Assembly (NCBI RefSeq): GCF_003033885.1
Contig: NZ_CP024081.1
Span: forward strand, 1,891,980-1,955,979
Source: Pseudomonas rhizophila
GTDB lineage: Bacteria > Pseudomonadota > Gammaproteobacteria > Pseudomonadales > Pseudomonadaceae
Reading direction: 5' to 3'
Length of the DNA stretch: 64,000 nt
A program made the translations under genes and the position numbers. A model generated the notes under the pieces. That model searched no databases, was not told the origin of the DNA, and worked only from the letters and a program-made list of their open reading frames with translations. Positions within the stretch are counted from its first letter, which is position 1. Every line of letters begins with the position of its first letter. Shown here piece by piece: positions 34,950-45,348 of the stretch.

Positions 34950-35897
34950 ATGAGTAAAAACAGGTACCCCCGATTACTAGGCTTGTTGCCTTTGCTCGGC
35001 ACGTTGTTGCTGGGAGGCTGCAACATGACCTTGCTCGATCCCAAGGGTCAGGTCGGCCTGGATGAACGTAATCTGATCATCACCGCTACGCTGTTGATGT
35101 TGCTGGTCGTCGTGCCGGTTATCGTCATGACCTTCCTGTTCGCCTGGAAATACCGCGCGTCCAACACCAGTGCCACGTACACGCCCAAGTGGTCGCACTC
35201 GACCAAAATCGAAGTGGCGGTGTGGACTATTCCGGTACTGATCATCATTGCTCTGGGTTACATCACCTACAAGTCCACCCATGCCCTTGACCCGTATCGT
35301 CCGCTGGACTCCGACGTCAAGCCGATCACCATTGAAGTGGTCTCGATGGACTGGAAGTGGCTGTTCATTTATCCGGAACAAGGCATCGCCACGGTCAACA
35401 AGATCGTGTTCCCGGCCCACACGCCGATCAATTTCAAAGTCACCTCCGACACCGTGATGAACTCGTTCTTCATCCCGGGCCTGGGCGGCCAGATCTACGC
35501 GATGGCGGGCATGCAGACCAAGTTGCACCTGATCGCCAACCAGAACGCCGAACTCGACGGTATCTCCGCCAACTACAGCGGCGCGGGTTTCACCGGCATG
35601 AAGTTCAAAGCAATCGCCACGACCCAGGAAGAATTCGACGCCTGGGTCAACGATGTGAAGAAGGCACCTAAACAGCTTGAAAAAGCTGAATACGAAGCCC
35701 TTTCCAAACCGAGCCAGAACAACCCAGTCGAGCTCTACTCTTCGGTCACGCCGAACCTGTTCCAGACCATCATCGACAAGTATGAAGGGATGAACCCGGG
35801 CAAGCCGATGCACCACGAGAAGAACGAAAAGGAAGTGGCCCACAACATGGAAGGGATGGACATGAGTTCGCATTCAGCTGCCGGGGCAGAGGAGTAA
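34950..35897 (+). CDS. cyoA: Cytochrome bo3 ubiquinol oxidase subunit II
   Basis: A 315-residue lipoprotein subunit of the proton-pumping quinol oxidase. The lipobox LLGGC puts the acylated Cys at residue 24. Two membrane helices follow (about 40-65 and 85-105), then a periplasmic cupredoxin domain ([36 protein letters not shown]) that lacks the CuA ligands, as expected for a quinol rather than cytochrome c oxidase. ATG 34950 ([10 protein letters not shown]) follows AGAGG; the frame open to 34896 is not used. It heads cyoABCDE; the next gene starts 3 bp after its stop. The His/Met-rich tail is slightly unusual but common in pseudomonads. Confidence 0.97.
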   Translation: MSKNRYPRLLGLLPLLGTLLLGGCNMTLLDPKGQVGLDERNLIITATLLMLLVVVPVIVMTFLFAWKYRASNTSATYTPKWSHSTKIEVAVWTIPVLIIIALGYITYKSTHALDPYRPLDSDVKPITIEVVSMDWKWLFIYPEQGIATVNKIVFPAHTPINFKVTSDTVMNSFFIPGLGGQIYAMAGMQTKLHLIANQNAELDGISANYSGAGFTGMKFKAIATTQEEFDAWVNDVKKAPKQLEKAEYEALSKPSQNNPVELYSSVTPNLFQTIIDKYEGMNPGKPMHHEKNEKEVAHNMEGMDMSSHSAAGAEE

Positions 35898-35900
35898 ACG

Positions 35901-37931
35901 ATGTTTGGTAAATTAAGTTGGGAAGCGATCCCGTTCCACGAGCCGATTGTCATGGTGACCCTCGCCATCATCGCGCTCGGTGGTCTGGCGTTGTTCGCGG
36001 GGATTACCTACTTCAAGAAGTGGACCTACCTGTGGACCGAGTGGCTGACGTCGGTCGACCACAAGAAAATCGGCGTGATGTACATCATCGTCGCCATGAT
36101 CATGCTGCTGCGCGGTTTTGCCGACGCCATCATGATGCGTACCCAGTTGGCCATGGCCACCGAGGGTTCGCCTGGCTACCTGCCGCCTGAACACTATGAC
36201 CAGATATTCACCGCCCACGGCGTGATCATGATCATCTTCATGGCGATGCCATTCTTCACCGGCCTGATGAACCTTGCAGTGCCGCTGCAGATCGGCGCGC
36301 GTGACGTGGCCTATCCGTTCCTGAACTCCTTGAGCTTCTGGCTGCTGGTTTCCGGTGTGGTACTGATCAACCTGTCCCTGGGCGTTGGCGAGTTTGCCAA
36401 GACCGGTTGGGTTGCCTATCCACCGTTGTCGGGACTGCAATACAGTCCGGGCGTGGGGATGGATTACTACATCTGGGCGCTACAGCTATCGGGACTTGGG
36501 ACAACGCTAACGGGGGTCAACTTCCTGGCCACCGTGCTGAAGATGCGTACCCCGGGCATGAAGCTGATGGACATGCCGATCTTCACCTGGACCTGCACCT
36601 GGGCCAACGTCCTGATCGTCGCTTCGTTCCCGATCCTGACCGCTACCCTCGCTTTGCTGACGCTTGACCGCTACATGGATTTCCACATTTTCACCAATGA
36701 ACTGGGTGGAAATCCGATGATGTACGTCAACCTGTTCTGGGCCTGGGGTCACCCCGAGGTGTACATCCTGATTCTGCCGGCGTTCGGGATTTTCTCCGAA
36801 GTCATCTCGACGTTCTCCGGCAAGAAGCTGTTCGGCCACCACTCGATGATCTACGCCAGCGGCGCGATCTCGGTGCTGGGTTTCATGGTCTGGCTGCACC
36901 ACTTCTTCACCATGGGTTCGGGTGCCAGCGTCAACGCCTTCTTCGGTCTGGCGACGATGCTGATTTCGATCCCGACGGGTGTGAAGCTGTTCAACTGGCT
37001 GTTCACCATCTACCAGGGCCGTCTGCGTTTCACCAGCCACGTGCTGTGGACCCTGGGCTTCATGGTGACCTTCGCCATCGGCGGCATGACCGGCGTACTG
37101 CTGGCCATCCCGGGTGCGGACTTCGTGCTGCACAACAGCCTGTTCGTGATCGCGCATTTCCATAACGTGATCATCGGCGGCGCTGTATTCGGCTACATCG
37201 CCGGCTTCGCCTTCTACTTCCCGAAAGCGTTCGGCTTCAAGCTGCACGAGGGCTGGGGCAAGGCTGCATTCTGGTTCTGGATCTCGGGCTTCTTCGTCGC
37301 GTTCATGCCGCTCTATGCACTGGGCTTCATGGGCATGACCCGTCGTCTGAACGCCACCACCAACCCTGAGTGGGTGCCGTACCTGTACGTCGCCATGTTC
37401 GGCGCGGTGATGATCGCCGTGGGTATCGCCTGCCAGCTGATCCAGTTGTACGTCAGCGTGCGTGACCGCAAGAAGCCAGAGAACATGTGCGAGCACGGTG
37501 ACCCGTGGAATGCCCATACCCTGGAATGGTCGACCTCGTCGCCTCCACCGTTCTACAACTTTGCCGTGCTGCCACAAGCCGACGTCATCGACCCGTTCAC
37601 CGAAGCCAAGGAAAACGGTACCGCGTACCAGACTCCGGCCAAGTACGCGCCGATCCACATGCCCAACAACACCGCGACCGGTGTGGTCATGGGTGCGCTG
37701 TTGACCGTGTTCGGTTTCGCGATGATCTGGCACATCTGGTGGCTGGCCATCGCCAGTCTGGTCGGCACCGTGGTGTATTTCACCATTCATGCCGCCCGTG
37801 ACGATCAGGGCTACATGGTGCCGGTGGATGTCATCGAGCGCATCGAAGCCGAGCAGCACAAACGTCTGGTCGCGGCAGGGAAAGTCCCAGCCACCGCCAC
37901 CCGTGTTGAAACCTCGTTGGAACAGGCTTAA
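35901..37931 (+). CDS. cyoB: Cytochrome bo3 ubiquinol oxidase subunit I
   Basis: A 676-residue integral membrane protein with about 15 helices, carrying hemes b and o3 and CuB. The binuclear centre motif is seen as [17 protein letters not shown], with the crosslinked His-Tyr pair, then HHFFTMG for CuB and [13 protein letters not shown] for the heme ligands. [13 protein letters not shown] provides a heme b His. It reduces oxygen to water and pumps protons. It overlaps nothing and follows cyoA by 3 bp. Length is that of the family. Confidence 0.98.
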   Translation: MFGKLSWEAIPFHEPIVMVTLAIIALGGLALFAGITYFKKWTYLWTEWLTSVDHKKIGVMYIIVAMIMLLRGFADAIMMRTQLAMATEGSPGYLPPEHYDQIFTAHGVIMIIFMAMPFFTGLMNLAVPLQIGARDVAYPFLNSLSFWLLVSGVVLINLSLGVGEFAKTGWVAYPPLSGLQYSPGVGMDYYIWALQLSGLGTTLTGVNFLATVLKMRTPGMKLMDMPIFTWTCTWANVLIVASFPILTATLALLTLDRYMDFHIFTNELGGNPMMYVNLFWAWGHPEVYILILPAFGIFSEVISTFSGKKLFGHHSMIYASGAISVLGFMVWLHHFFTMGSGASVNAFFGLATMLISIPTGVKLFNWLFTIYQGRLRFTSHVLWTLGFMVTFAIGGMTGVLLAIPGADFVLHNSLFVIAHFHNVIIGGAVFGYIAGFAFYFPKAFGFKLHEGWGKAAFWFWISGFFVAFMPLYALGFMGMTRRLNATTNPEWVPYLYVAMFGAVMIAVGIACQLIQLYVSVRDRKKPENMCEHGDPWNAHTLEWSTSSPPPFYNFAVLPQADVIDPFTEAKENGTAYQTPAKYAPIHMPNNTATGVVMGALLTVFGFAMIWHIWWLAIASLVGTVVYFTIHAARDDQGYMVPVDVIERIEAEQHKRLVAAGKVPATATRVETSLEQA

Positions 37932-37934
37932 ACC

Positions 37935-38561
37935 ATGTCGAACTTAGTGACCAATGTTGGACACGCCCATGGTCATGACCATGGGCACGATGACCATCAC
38001 CACGACTCGGGCGAGATGACCGTATTCGGTTTCTGGCTCTACCTGATGACCGACTGCATTCTGTTTGCGTCGATCTTCGCGGTGTACGCGGTGCTGGTTA
38101 ACAACGTCGCCGGTGGCCCGTCGGGCCACGACATCTTCGAGCTGCCGTATGTGCTGGGCGAGACCGCACTGCTGTTGTTCAGCTCGATCACCTACGGCTT
38201 CGCCATGCTGGCGTTGTTCAAGGGCAAGAAAACCCAGGTACTGGGCTGGCTGGCGATGACCTTCCTGCTGGGCGCCGGCTTTATCGCCATGGAGATCAAC
38301 GAGTTCCACATCCTGATCGCCGAAGGCTACGGCCCTAGCCGCAGCGGCTTCCTGTCCGGGTTCTTCACCCTGGTCGGCACCCACGGTCTGCACGTGACCA
38401 GCGGCCTGATCTGGATGGCGATCATGATGTACCAGGTCCACAAAAACGGCCTGACCGCCACCAACAAGACGCGCCTGAGCTGCCTGAGCCTGTTCTGGCA
38501 CTTCCTGGACGTGGTGTGGATCTGCGTATTCACCGTTGTTTATCTGATGGGGACCCTGTAA
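37935..38561 (+). CDS. cyoC: Cytochrome bo3 ubiquinol oxidase subunit III
   Basis: A 208-residue subunit with five membrane helices. The N-terminus is His-rich ([20 protein letters not shown]), then [20 protein letters not shown] and [17 protein letters not shown] give the COX3/CyoC family signature. It stabilises the oxidase core and is not itself redox active. It is the third gene of the operon; its TAA directly abuts the ATG of cyoD. Confidence 0.97.
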   Translation: MSNLVTNVGHAHGHDHGHDDHHHDSGEMTVFGFWLYLMTDCILFASIFAVYAVLVNNVAGGPSGHDIFELPYVLGETALLLFSSITYGFAMLALFKGKKTQVLGWLAMTFLLGAGFIAMEINEFHILIAEGYGPSRSGFLSGFFTLVGTHGLHVTSGLIWMAIMMYQVHKNGLTATNKTRLSCLSLFWHFLDVVWICVFTVVYLMGTL

Positions 38562-38897
38562 ATGGCTAACGCACATTCCCACGATGGCCACGACGCCGGC
38601 CACGGCAGCGTCAAGTCCTACGCCATCGGTTTCATTCTGTCGGTGATCCTGACGGTTATTCCGTTTGGCCTGGTGATGTACCCGACGCTGCCGAAAAGCC
38701 TGACCCTGTGGATCATCCTGATCTTCGCCGTGGTCCAGGTACTGGTGCACCTGGTGTACTTCCTGCATCTGGACCGCTCCGCTGCCCAGCGTAACAACGT
38801 GGTCGCGTTTGTCTTTGCCGCGATCGTCATTGTCCTGCTGGTCGGCCTGTCGTTGTGGATCATGTTCAGCATCCACACCAACATGATGGCGCACTGA
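38562..38897 (+). CDS. cyoD: Cytochrome bo3 ubiquinol oxidase subunit IV
   Basis: A 111-residue protein with three membrane helices and a His-rich N-terminus ([16 protein letters not shown]). [20 protein letters not shown], then [18 protein letters not shown] are the CyoD signature. It assists CuB and heme binding in subunit I. The ATG follows directly after the cyoC stop codon, implying translational coupling. Confidence 0.96.
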   Translation: MANAHSHDGHDAGHGSVKSYAIGFILSVILTVIPFGLVMYPTLPKSLTLWIILIFAVVQVLVHLVYFLHLDRSAAQRNNVVAFVFAAIVIVLLVGLSLWIMFSIHTNMMAH

Positions 38898-38908
38898 GGA
38901 AAGTCCGG

Positions 38909-39796
38909 ATGTCCTTAAAGCACTTTATCCAAATCACCAAGCCGGGGATCATTTTCGGTAACGTGCTTTCTGTGGCAGGCGGGTTTTTCCTGGCCTCGAA
39001 AGGGCATGTCGATCTGGCCATCTTTCTGGCGGCGATGATCGGCACTTCCCTGGTGGTGGCGTCCGGTTGTGTATTCAACAACTGCATCGACCGCGACATC
39101 GACATCAAGATGGAGCGCACCAAGAACCGCGCCCTGGTCCAGGGCCTGATCCCGGTGCAACTGGCCCTGGCGTTCGCCACGGTGCTGGGTGTCGCCGGTG
39201 TGGCGCTGCTGTACTGGGTGGCCAACCCGTTGGCGGCGCTGTTCGCGGTGATCGGGTTTGTCATCTATGTCGGTTTCTACAGCCTGTACCTCAAGCGCAA
39301 GTCGGTCCACGGCACGCTGGTGGGCAGTCTGTCGGGGGCGATGCCGCCAGTGATCGGTTACGTGGCGGTGAGCAACAGCTTCGACATGGCGGCGCTGACG
39401 CTACTGGTGATGTTCAGCCTGTGGCAGATGCCGCATTCCTATGCCATTGCGATCTTCCGCTTCAACGATTACCTGGCCGCCTCGATTCCGGTGCTGCCGG
39501 TCAAGCGCGGCATCCAGGTGGCCAAGAAGCACATCCTGCTCTACATCCTGGCCTTCCTCGTGGCGACCTTGATGCTGACCTTCAGCGGCTACGCCGGCAT
39601 GAGCTACCTCGCCGTCGCCGCCGCCATGGGCATGTACTGGTTGTACATGGCCTGGACCGGCTACAAGGCGGTGGATGACACGGTCTGGGCACGCAAGCTG
39701 TTCGTGTTCTCGATCTTCACCATCACCGCCCTGAGCGTCATGATGTCCCTGGACTTCAAAGTGCCGAGTGAGTTGTTGCTGACTTACGCGCCTTAA
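38909..39796 (+). CDS. cyoE: Protoheme IX farnesyltransferase (heme O synthase)
   Basis: A 295-residue membrane enzyme of the UbiA prenyltransferase family that makes heme O for the oxidase. The allylic-diphosphate-binding motif is [18 protein letters not shown] near residue 62, and the second Asp motif is NDYLAAS. Seven or more membrane helices follow. ATG 38909 ([13 protein letters not shown]) with GAGGAAAG upstream gives the usual family length; the frame open to 38855 overlaps cyoD. Last gene of the operon, closed by a strong terminator 17 bp after its stop. Confidence 0.97.
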   Translation: MSLKHFIQITKPGIIFGNVLSVAGGFFLASKGHVDLAIFLAAMIGTSLVVASGCVFNNCIDRDIDIKMERTKNRALVQGLIPVQLALAFATVLGVAGVALLYWVANPLAALFAVIGFVIYVGFYSLYLKRKSVHGTLVGSLSGAMPPVIGYVAVSNSFDMAALTLLVMFSLWQMPHSYAIAIFRFNDYLAASIPVLPVKRGIQVAKKHILLYILAFLVATLMLTFSGYAGMSYLAVAAAMGMYWLYMAWTGYKAVDDTVWARKLFVFSIFTITALSVMMSLDFKVPSELLLTYAP

Positions 39797-39812
39797 GCTT
39801 CAGACGCCACAC

Positions 39813-39850
39813 AAAAAGCCCCGCCTTCGAGAGAAGCGCGGGGCTTTTTT
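39813..39850. terminator. Terminator after cyoABCDE
   Basis: AAAAAGCCCCGC at 39813-39824 pairs with GCGGGGCTTTTTT near 39838-39850. The A and T runs allow use in both directions. Confidence 0.9.
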
Positions 39851-39881
39851 GTGGGTGTTGCTTCGAACTGTCGACACTCCT

Positions 39882-40102
39882 GTGGGAGCGAGCTTGCTCG
39901 CGAAAGCGGTGGGTCAGCTGAGGTGATGTTGACTGACAGGGCGCATTCGCGAGCAGGCTCGCTCCCACAGGTGCTACGGCGAGCACATAATCTGCGAACG
40001 CCGCTGATCCATTGTGGGAGCGAGCCTGCTCGCGATGACGCCGGCCCATTCAACATCGATGCAAGCTGACCCACCGCTATCGCGAGCAAGCCCGCTCCCA
40101 CA
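39882..40102. repeat. Two REP pairs in tandem
   Basis: Four REP units in 221 bp, alternating in orientation, at about 39882-39903, 39946-39967, 40013-40036 and 40078-40101. The last is diverged (GCGAGCAAGCCCGCTCCCAC). It fills the gap between cyoE and the unknown gene at 40142. The gap of 345 bp holds nothing else except the terminator. Confidence 0.9.
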
Positions 40103-40141
40103 GGTTCTGGCGGCGGGCTGACAACCACCGAACAAGAAGGC

Positions 40142-40846
40142 TTATTGCTGGGCGATGCTGTAGCCGTCGAACGCTTTCTGCTGTTGCAGGGCGGTGGCGA
40201 TGCTTTTGCGGGTGACCGGTTGTTCGGTGCCGTCGTTGTCCAGGAAGATGTCATTTTCCAGCTCGGCCTGGTCGCCTTCGCCGACGAAACTGAAGCCCAG
40301 GAATTCGAAGGCCTCGCGGTCGACGTTCGGCTTGGAGCGTGGGGTGCGCAAGGGCAGGGTGACGCTGATGCCGTCCTTGCTGATGACAAACACTTCGGCC
40401 TCTTTCTTGGGCCGCGAGGCTTTGCCTTTGCTGCCGCTCGGATTGCTGATGGCCTGGTGGGTCTGGTTCAGCACTTTCAGGGCCAGGCCATAAACCAGTT
40501 CCTGGAAGGTCGGGTCGTCCTTGTAGCTGGACAGGATACGGCTGATGGGGAAGCGGCTGCTCAGGTCTTCCAGTGCCGCGAAATCGGCGGCTTCGGCGTC
40601 CTTGAGCTGCTTGAGCTGGCCCATCAGTTCGTAGGCCTTGTCATCGTCGAACGCGTCATGGGCCTGGCGGATGGCGTTGCGCAGCTCACGGATCTGATCG
40701 CTTTCGCGGTTCGACTGAAACGCATCGAGAACCATCTCACTGATGCTTTTGGCCTGAGGCAGATGCTGTGAAAGATTGATGGAGTTTTCGTATTCCGCTT
40801 TGGACGACAGGGTGACTACGGATTCAGCGGTATTGGAATCGGACAT
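40142..40846 (-). CDS. Conserved-looking hypothetical protein
   Basis: I do not recognise this 234-residue acidic protein. Residues about 35-100 are strongly helical and likely coiled coil (SEMVLDAFQSNRESDQIREL, AFDDDKAYELMGQLKQLKDA). A Lys/Ser-rich linker lies at about 135-150. A beta-rich stretch follows (AEVFVISKDGISVTLPLRTP) and a C-terminal acidic segment. It has no signal peptide, membrane segment or cysteine, so a soluble cytoplasmic, perhaps scaffolding or nucleic-acid-associated role is possible but unproven. ATG 40846 has no good Shine-Dalgarno. It stands alone between REP pairs and the diguanylate cyclase. Confidence 0.75.
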   Translation of the reverse strand: MSDSNTAESVVTLSSKAEYENSINLSQHLPQAKSISEMVLDAFQSNRESDQIRELRNAIRQAHDAFDDDKAYELMGQLKQLKDAEAADFAALEDLSSRFPISRILSSYKDDPTFQELVYGLALKVLNQTHQAISNPSGSKGKASRPKKEAEVFVISKDGISVTLPLRTPRSKPNVDREAFEFLGFSFVGEGDQAELENDIFLDNDGTEQPVTRKSIATALQQQKAFDGYSIAQQ

Positions 40847-40984
40847 TGAAATTTCACTACTTCTGTTAGCTGGATGAGGCGAGAAAGGCGTTGAGCTTTT
40901 TTCCGGTCGCCTAATCTATTGGACCCGGGCGGCGTTGTCACGGTTGAACCGGTGCCTGGTCGGCATTTGTTGTTCAGGTACGCA

Positions 40985-41998
40985 TCATTGGCAGATCACA
41001 TTCTTGCCGGCCACCTTGGAGCGATACAGCGCCTGGTCCGCCCGGTCCAGCAGCATCGTGTGCTGCTCATCCCCACGCCGCTGTACCACGCCAAAACTCA
41101 TGGTGACCTGGAAATCGCCCACCGGCAGCAGATCGGACAGGCTACGGCGAATGGTTTCAGCCATCAGGCAGGCGTCGGCGAGGGAGGTATTGGGCAAAAT
41201 CATGATGAATTCATCACCCCCCCAACGTGCGAGCAAGTCGCCGTCGCGTTCGCAGCGTTTAACGGCTTGCACCACTTGCACCAGCGCTGCGTCGCCGAAA
41301 GCATGACCGTAACGATCATTGATGTCCTTGAAGTCATCGACGTCCATGGCGATCAGTGACAACGGCTCGCGAAAACGCTGGGCACGCTCGCAGGCCAGCG
41401 GCAGGGCCTGTTCGAGGCGATAGCGGTTGGCAACCCGCGTCAGGGCGTCGGTTTCGGCAAGCCTGCGGTTTTCGTCGAGCTGGATCTGCAACTGGTGGTT
41501 GACCCGGGACAGTTCCAGGGTGCGCTCCTGGATAACGGCTTCCAGCGATTTGTTGCGCCGTTCCAGTTGTTCGAACAGACGCTTCTTGTCGTCAATGCTG
41601 CGATGGGCGCCGATCATCCGCGCCACCGTGCCGTCGGGGTTACGGGCGATCACATAACCACGGTCCTCGATCCACATCCAGGAGCCGTCGCGCGTGCGAC
41701 AGCGGTATTCGGCCTGGTAGTGATGGGAGCGTTGTTGCAGGTGGTCGTCGAACAAAGCCATCACCTGCGGATAGTCATCGGGATGGATCACGCTTTCCCA
41801 CGTCAGCACGGTGTTATCGAGTGAGTGAGGCGGATACCCCAGCATCGTGTACCAGCCAGGGTTGCGGTAGACGAAACCGGTGTTGGCGTTCCAGTCCCAG
41901 ATGCCATCGCTGACCAGCTCAAGGATGGTGTGCAGCACACCTTCGTCCAGACCGGACAGGTCGAGGCGCAGCATATCGATGTTCGAGGCGTCGCCCAT
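40985..41998 (-). CDS. PAS-GGDEF diguanylate cyclase
   Basis: A 337-residue soluble signalling protein. A PAS domain (about 20-140: GIWDWNANTGFVYRNPGWYT, CRTRDGSWMWIEDRGYVIAR) is joined by a coiled-coil linker to a GGDEF domain (about 175-335). The active site is an intact RWGGDEF, so it should make cyclic di-GMP. The inhibitory I-site RDGD lies five residues before GGDEF, so product feedback is expected. ATG 41998 is chosen because GAGGAAACGACG precedes it; a TTG at 42028 is the alternative. There is no membrane segment, so the PAS domain senses an intracellular cue. The neighbours do not reveal which behaviour it controls. Confidence 0.93.
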   Translation of the reverse strand: MGDASNIDMLRLDLSGLDEGVLHTILELVSDGIWDWNANTGFVYRNPGWYTMLGYPPHSLDNTVLTWESVIHPDDYPQVMALFDDHLQQRSHHYQAEYRCRTRDGSWMWIEDRGYVIARNPDGTVARMIGAHRSIDDKKRLFEQLERRNKSLEAVIQERTLELSRVNHQLQIQLDENRRLAETDALTRVANRYRLEQALPLACERAQRFREPLSLIAMDVDDFKDINDRYGHAFGDAALVQVVQAVKRCERDGDLLARWGGDEFIMILPNTSLADACLMAETIRRSLSDLLPVGDFQVTMSFGVVQRRGDEQHTMLLDRADQALYRSKVAGKNVICQ

Positions 41999-42190
41999 CG
42001 TCGTTTCCTCAATCAGCCTTGATATCAAAATGCTCGTCCAAGGAAGAAGAGTAGCCGATGGGGCGGGGTGGCACTAGCGGGGTTACGCTCTGTTGGGGTG
42101 CTGACGAGGGCCGGGGGTGGACGGTCTGTGTGGGACTCAAGCGTTGGGGGGAAGATCGCAGCCTCGTTGCACCCGTCAGCTCCTACTTTG

Positions 42191-43108
42191 TCATTCGGGT
42201 TGGGTTTGGGGTTTGCCCCATTGCTGCATCGCAAATTCGACAAAGCTGCGCAGTTTGGGCAACCGATAGCGATCCTGGGCATACATCAGGTTCATTGGCC
42301 GGTGGGGAAGTTGATAGTCCTGCAGCAGCGCGACCAGATGGCCTTCTTCCAGGTCTTGCGCCACCAGTGCATCGGGCAGCATCACCACGCCCATGCCGGC
42401 CAGGGCCGCGCGATGCAGTCCTGAGGAGCTGTTGATCAGCATCGGCCCAGTCACCGGTACTTTGATTTCACCTTCCGGCCCGTTGATGGGCCAGTGATCC
42501 TGGGCGAAGCGCCACTCGTCGCCGGCGGAATAGGCGAAGGACAGGCAGTCGTGCTGCTCCAGGTCAGCGGGTTTTTGCGGTGTGCCGCGGCGCGCCAGGT
42601 AGGCCCTGGATGCGCAGATGGTCAGGGTGTAGTCCATCAACGGTCGGGCGATCAGCTTAGGGTCGGTGGGGCCGAGACGGATGGCGACGTCGAAACCATG
42701 ATCCAGCAGGTCCAGGCGTTGGTTGGTCAGCACCACGTCGAGTTTAAGCTGGGGATGGAGCCGGCTGAATTCGGCCAGCGCCGGGGCAAGGCGCTCGGTG
42801 CCAAAGGTCAGTGGCGCGGTGATGCGCAAGGTGCCGGTGGGCTCGCCTTGCGTCTGCTCGGCCAGTCGTTCGGAGTCGGCCACCAGCCCGAGTACTTCCA
42901 GGCAGCGCTGGTAATAGGAAGAGCCGAATTCCGTCAGGCGCTGGCGCCGCGTCGTACGGTTGATCAGGCGCACGCCAAGACGTTCTTCCAGTGCGCGAAG
43001 GTGATTACCCACCATGGTGGTGGACATTTCGCACGCCTGGGCCGCCGCTGTCAGGCTCCCGGTTTCCACCACTTTGACGTAAACCGTCATTGCCTGAAAA
43101 AGATCCAT
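42191..43108 (-). CDS. LysR-family transcriptional regulator
   Basis: A 305-residue LysR protein. The winged helix-turn-helix is at 1-60 (AMTVYVKVVETGSLTAAAQA, MVGNHLRALEERLGVRLINR). The substrate-binding domain fills about 90-290. The N-terminus is of the common aromatic/antibiotic-type subgroup with a Ser/Thr-rich recognition helix. The ATG at 43108 gives a normal LysR start; an upstream TTG at 43159 is rejected. It is divergent from the ArgD-like aminotransferase with 98 bp between, suggesting it controls that gene. The effector is unknown. Confidence 0.9.
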   Translation of the reverse strand: MDLFQAMTVYVKVVETGSLTAAAQACEMSTTMVGNHLRALEERLGVRLINRTTRRQRLTEFGSSYYQRCLEVLGLVADSERLAEQTQGEPTGTLRITAPLTFGTERLAPALAEFSRLHPQLKLDVVLTNQRLDLLDHGFDVAIRLGPTDPKLIARPLMDYTLTICASRAYLARRGTPQKPADLEQHDCLSFAYSAGDEWRFAQDHWPINGPEGEIKVPVTGPMLINSSSGLHRAALAGMGVVMLPDALVAQDLEEGHLVALLQDYQLPHRPMNLMYAQDRYRLPKLRSFVEFAMQQWGKPQTQPE

Positions 43109-43206
43109 TATCAAGCCTGGCTTTAAAATGATTGAAGGAATGTAGCGTTTATCCAGCAAGGGTGGCTAACCATACTGGAAAAAACCACCTGATGGAGCTT
43201 GAAGCC

Positions 43207-44382
43207 ATGACCGCCGCCTGCCTGATGACCACCTACCAACCCCTGGCGCTGAATTTCACCCATGGGTTGGGTACGCGCCTGTGGGATCAGGACGGTCGCG
43301 AGTACCTGGATGCGGTGGCGGGCGTGGCTGTGACCAACGTCGGCCATTCCCACCCTCGACTGGTGGAGGCTATCAGCGAGCAGGCTGGCCTGCTGCTGCA
43401 CACCTCCAACCTGTACGGCATCGACTGGCAGCAACGGTTGGCGAAAAAACTCACTCAGCTCTCAGCCATGGATCGGGTGTTTTTTAACAACTCTGGTGCC
43501 GAGGCCAACGAAACCGCACTGAAACTGGCGCGCCTTTATGGCTGGCACAAAGGTATCGAGCAGCCACTGGTGGTGGTCATGGAGAATGCGTTTCACGGAC
43601 GCACATTGGGCACCTTGTCCGCCAGTGATGGCCCGGCGGTGCGCTTGGGCTTCAATCGGTTGCCGGGGGATTTCATCAAGGTGCCATTCGGTGATCTGGC
43701 GGCGCTGGAAAATATTCAGCAGGTTCATGGCGAGCGCATCGTTGCGGTACTGGTGGAACCGATCCAGGGCGAAAGCGGTGTGCAACTGGCGCCGCCCGGC
43801 TATCTCAAGACCTTGCGTCAACTGTGCACCCGGCGCGCCTGGTTGCTGATGCTCGACGAGATCCAGACCGGTATCGGCCGCACCGGCCAATGGTTTGCCT
43901 TCCAGCACGAAGGCATCGTGCCGGACGTCATGACCCTGGCCAAGGGCTTGGGCAATGGCGTGCCCATCGGCGCCTGCGTGGCCCGGGGCAAAGCGGCCGA
44001 ACTGTTTACCCCTGGCAGCCACGGCAGCACCTTCGGCGGTAATCCGCTGGCCTGCCGGGTGGGCTGCACGGTGCTGGACATCATCCAGGAGCAAGGTTTG
44101 CTGGACAACGCCAGGCATCAGGGTGAACAGTTGCTCAACCGGCTGACGGCCGAACTGGCGGACAACCCGAACGTGCTGGCGATTCGCGGCCAGGGCTTGA
44201 TGATCGGCGTCGAACTCAAGCAACCGGTCCGCGACCTGAGCCTTTGTGCCGCACGTGACCACGCTCTGCTGATCAATGTCACTCGCGGCAAGACCATCCG
44301 CCTGCTGCCCCCGTTGACCATTGATGGGCGGGAAGTGGAGATGATCGTCAGGGGGGTGAGCCGGTGCCTGGCGCAGGATTAA
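43207..44382 (+). CDS. Class III aminotransferase, acetylornithine aminotransferase-like
   Basis: A 391-residue PLP enzyme. The class III landmarks are present: [52 protein letters not shown] and the PLP lysine in TLAKGLGNG. It resembles ArgD, which acts on N-acetylornithine in arginine synthesis. Pseudomonads have several ArgD paralogues, so a catabolic role under the divergent LysR regulator is possible. The start at ATG 43207 ([11 protein letters not shown]) has GGAG upstream; ATG 43192 is an alternative. Confidence 0.88.
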   Translation: MTAACLMTTYQPLALNFTHGLGTRLWDQDGREYLDAVAGVAVTNVGHSHPRLVEAISEQAGLLLHTSNLYGIDWQQRLAKKLTQLSAMDRVFFNNSGAEANETALKLARLYGWHKGIEQPLVVVMENAFHGRTLGTLSASDGPAVRLGFNRLPGDFIKVPFGDLAALENIQQVHGERIVAVLVEPIQGESGVQLAPPGYLKTLRQLCTRRAWLLMLDEIQTGIGRTGQWFAFQHEGIVPDVMTLAKGLGNGVPIGACVARGKAAELFTPGSHGSTFGGNPLACRVGCTVLDIIQEQGLLDNARHQGEQLLNRLTAELADNPNVLAIRGQGLMIGVELKQPVRDLSLCAARDHALLINVTRGKTIRLLPPLTIDGREVEMIVRGVSRCLAQD

Positions 44383-44486
44383 GGCAAGTGCGACACGGCT
44401 GGACGGAATTTTTGCCAATTGCCGTGTTCCAACGCCAGCCAGAGTCGATACTGGCACTTCAGAATTAAAATACCAGGAGCACCTTC

Positions 44487-45221
44487 ATGTTCACCTCGCG
44501 TCGCTTGATTGTTGTCGCAACCGCTGTGGCCCTGCTGTCCGGCTGCGCGTCGCCTAATCCTTATGACAACCAGGGGCAGGCCTCCACAGAGTCCTCCGGC
44601 ATGAGCAAGACTGCCAAGTACGGCGGCCTCGGTGCCCTGGCCGGTGCGTTGGCCGGTGCGGCCATCGGTCACGATAACCGTGGCAAGGGTGCATTGATCG
44701 GCGCTGCGGTCGTGGGGGCTTCCGCGGCCGGCTACGGTTACTACGCCGACCAGCAGGAAAAGAAACTGCGTGCCAGCATGGCCAATACCGGCGTTGAAGT
44801 GCAGCGCCAGGGCGACCAGATCAAACTGATCATGCCGGGCAACATCACCTTCGCCACCGACTCGGCGAACATCGCATCCAGTTTCTACCAGCCGCTGAAC
44901 AACCTGGCCAACTCCCTCAAGGAGTTCAACCAGAACCAGATCGAAATCGTGGGTTATACCGACAGCACCGGCAGCCGCCAGCACAACATGGATCTGTCGC
45001 AACGTCGTGCACAGAGCGTGGCGACCTACCTGACGTCCCAAGGTGTCAGTGGCGCCAACCTGACGGCCCGCGGTGCCGGCCCGGACAATCCGGTGGCCAG
45101 CAACGCCGACGTCAATGGCCGCGCGCAAAACCGCCGTGTCGAAGTCAACCTCAAGGCCATTCCGGGCCAGCAATACCAGACAGCGCCGCAGCAGGGGCAG
45201 ACTTACCAGCAGTACCCATAA
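44487..45221 (+). CDS. OmpA-family lipoprotein (YiaD-like)
   Basis: A 244-residue outer membrane lipoprotein. The lipobox LLSGC puts the acylated Cys at residue 20. A glycine-zipper region follows at about 45-85 (YGGLGALAGALAGAAIGHDN, then GALIGAAVVGASAAGYGYYA). The OmpA peptidoglycan-binding domain spans about 110-225 (IEIVGYTDSTGSRQHNMDLS, ARGAGPDNPVASN, then GRAQNRRVEV). The tail is Gln-rich. It should tether the outer membrane to peptidoglycan. It stands alone and is closed by a strong terminator. Confidence 0.92.
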   Translation: MFTSRRLIVVATAVALLSGCASPNPYDNQGQASTESSGMSKTAKYGGLGALAGALAGAAIGHDNRGKGALIGAAVVGASAAGYGYYADQQEKKLRASMANTGVEVQRQGDQIKLIMPGNITFATDSANIASSFYQPLNNLANSLKEFNQNQIEIVGYTDSTGSRQHNMDLSQRRAQSVATYLTSQGVSGANLTARGAGPDNPVASNADVNGRAQNRRVEVNLKAIPGQQYQTAPQQGQTYQQYP

Positions 45222-45240
45222 CTGCTGGGCGGTAAATGAA

Positions 45241-45273
45241 AGGGGGCCCCTGAAAACAGGGGCCCCCTTTTTT
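45241..45273 (+). terminator. Strong rho-independent terminator
   Basis: AGGGGGCCCCTG pairs with CAGGGGCCCCCT around four A (45241-45268), followed by a T run. It closes the OmpA-like lipoprotein gene. Confidence 0.92.
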
Positions 45274-45292
45274 GCGGCTAGCGTTTGGACCT

Positions 45293-45324
45293 TTGTGGCG
45301 AGGGAGCAAGCTCCCTCGCCACAA
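45293..45324. repeat. Palindromic repeat, second family
   Basis: TTGTGGCGAGGGAGC is followed at once by its near-perfect inverse GCTCCCTCGCCACAA. It shares GTGGCGAGGG with the longer repeat at 54598-54732 but differs from the REP units. Confidence 0.7.
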
Positions 45325-45348
45325 CAGTGTTCACTTTAGTAGATAGGT

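Noticed and set aside
36507..37859. 450-residue frame antisense to cyoB
   Set aside because: A shadow of cyoB; its His/Gln/Asp-rich composition is that of a reversed GC-rich gene.
39882..40102. CRISPR-like array
   Set aside because: The four repeats alternate in orientation and match REP units elsewhere in the window; there are no regular spacers or cas genes.
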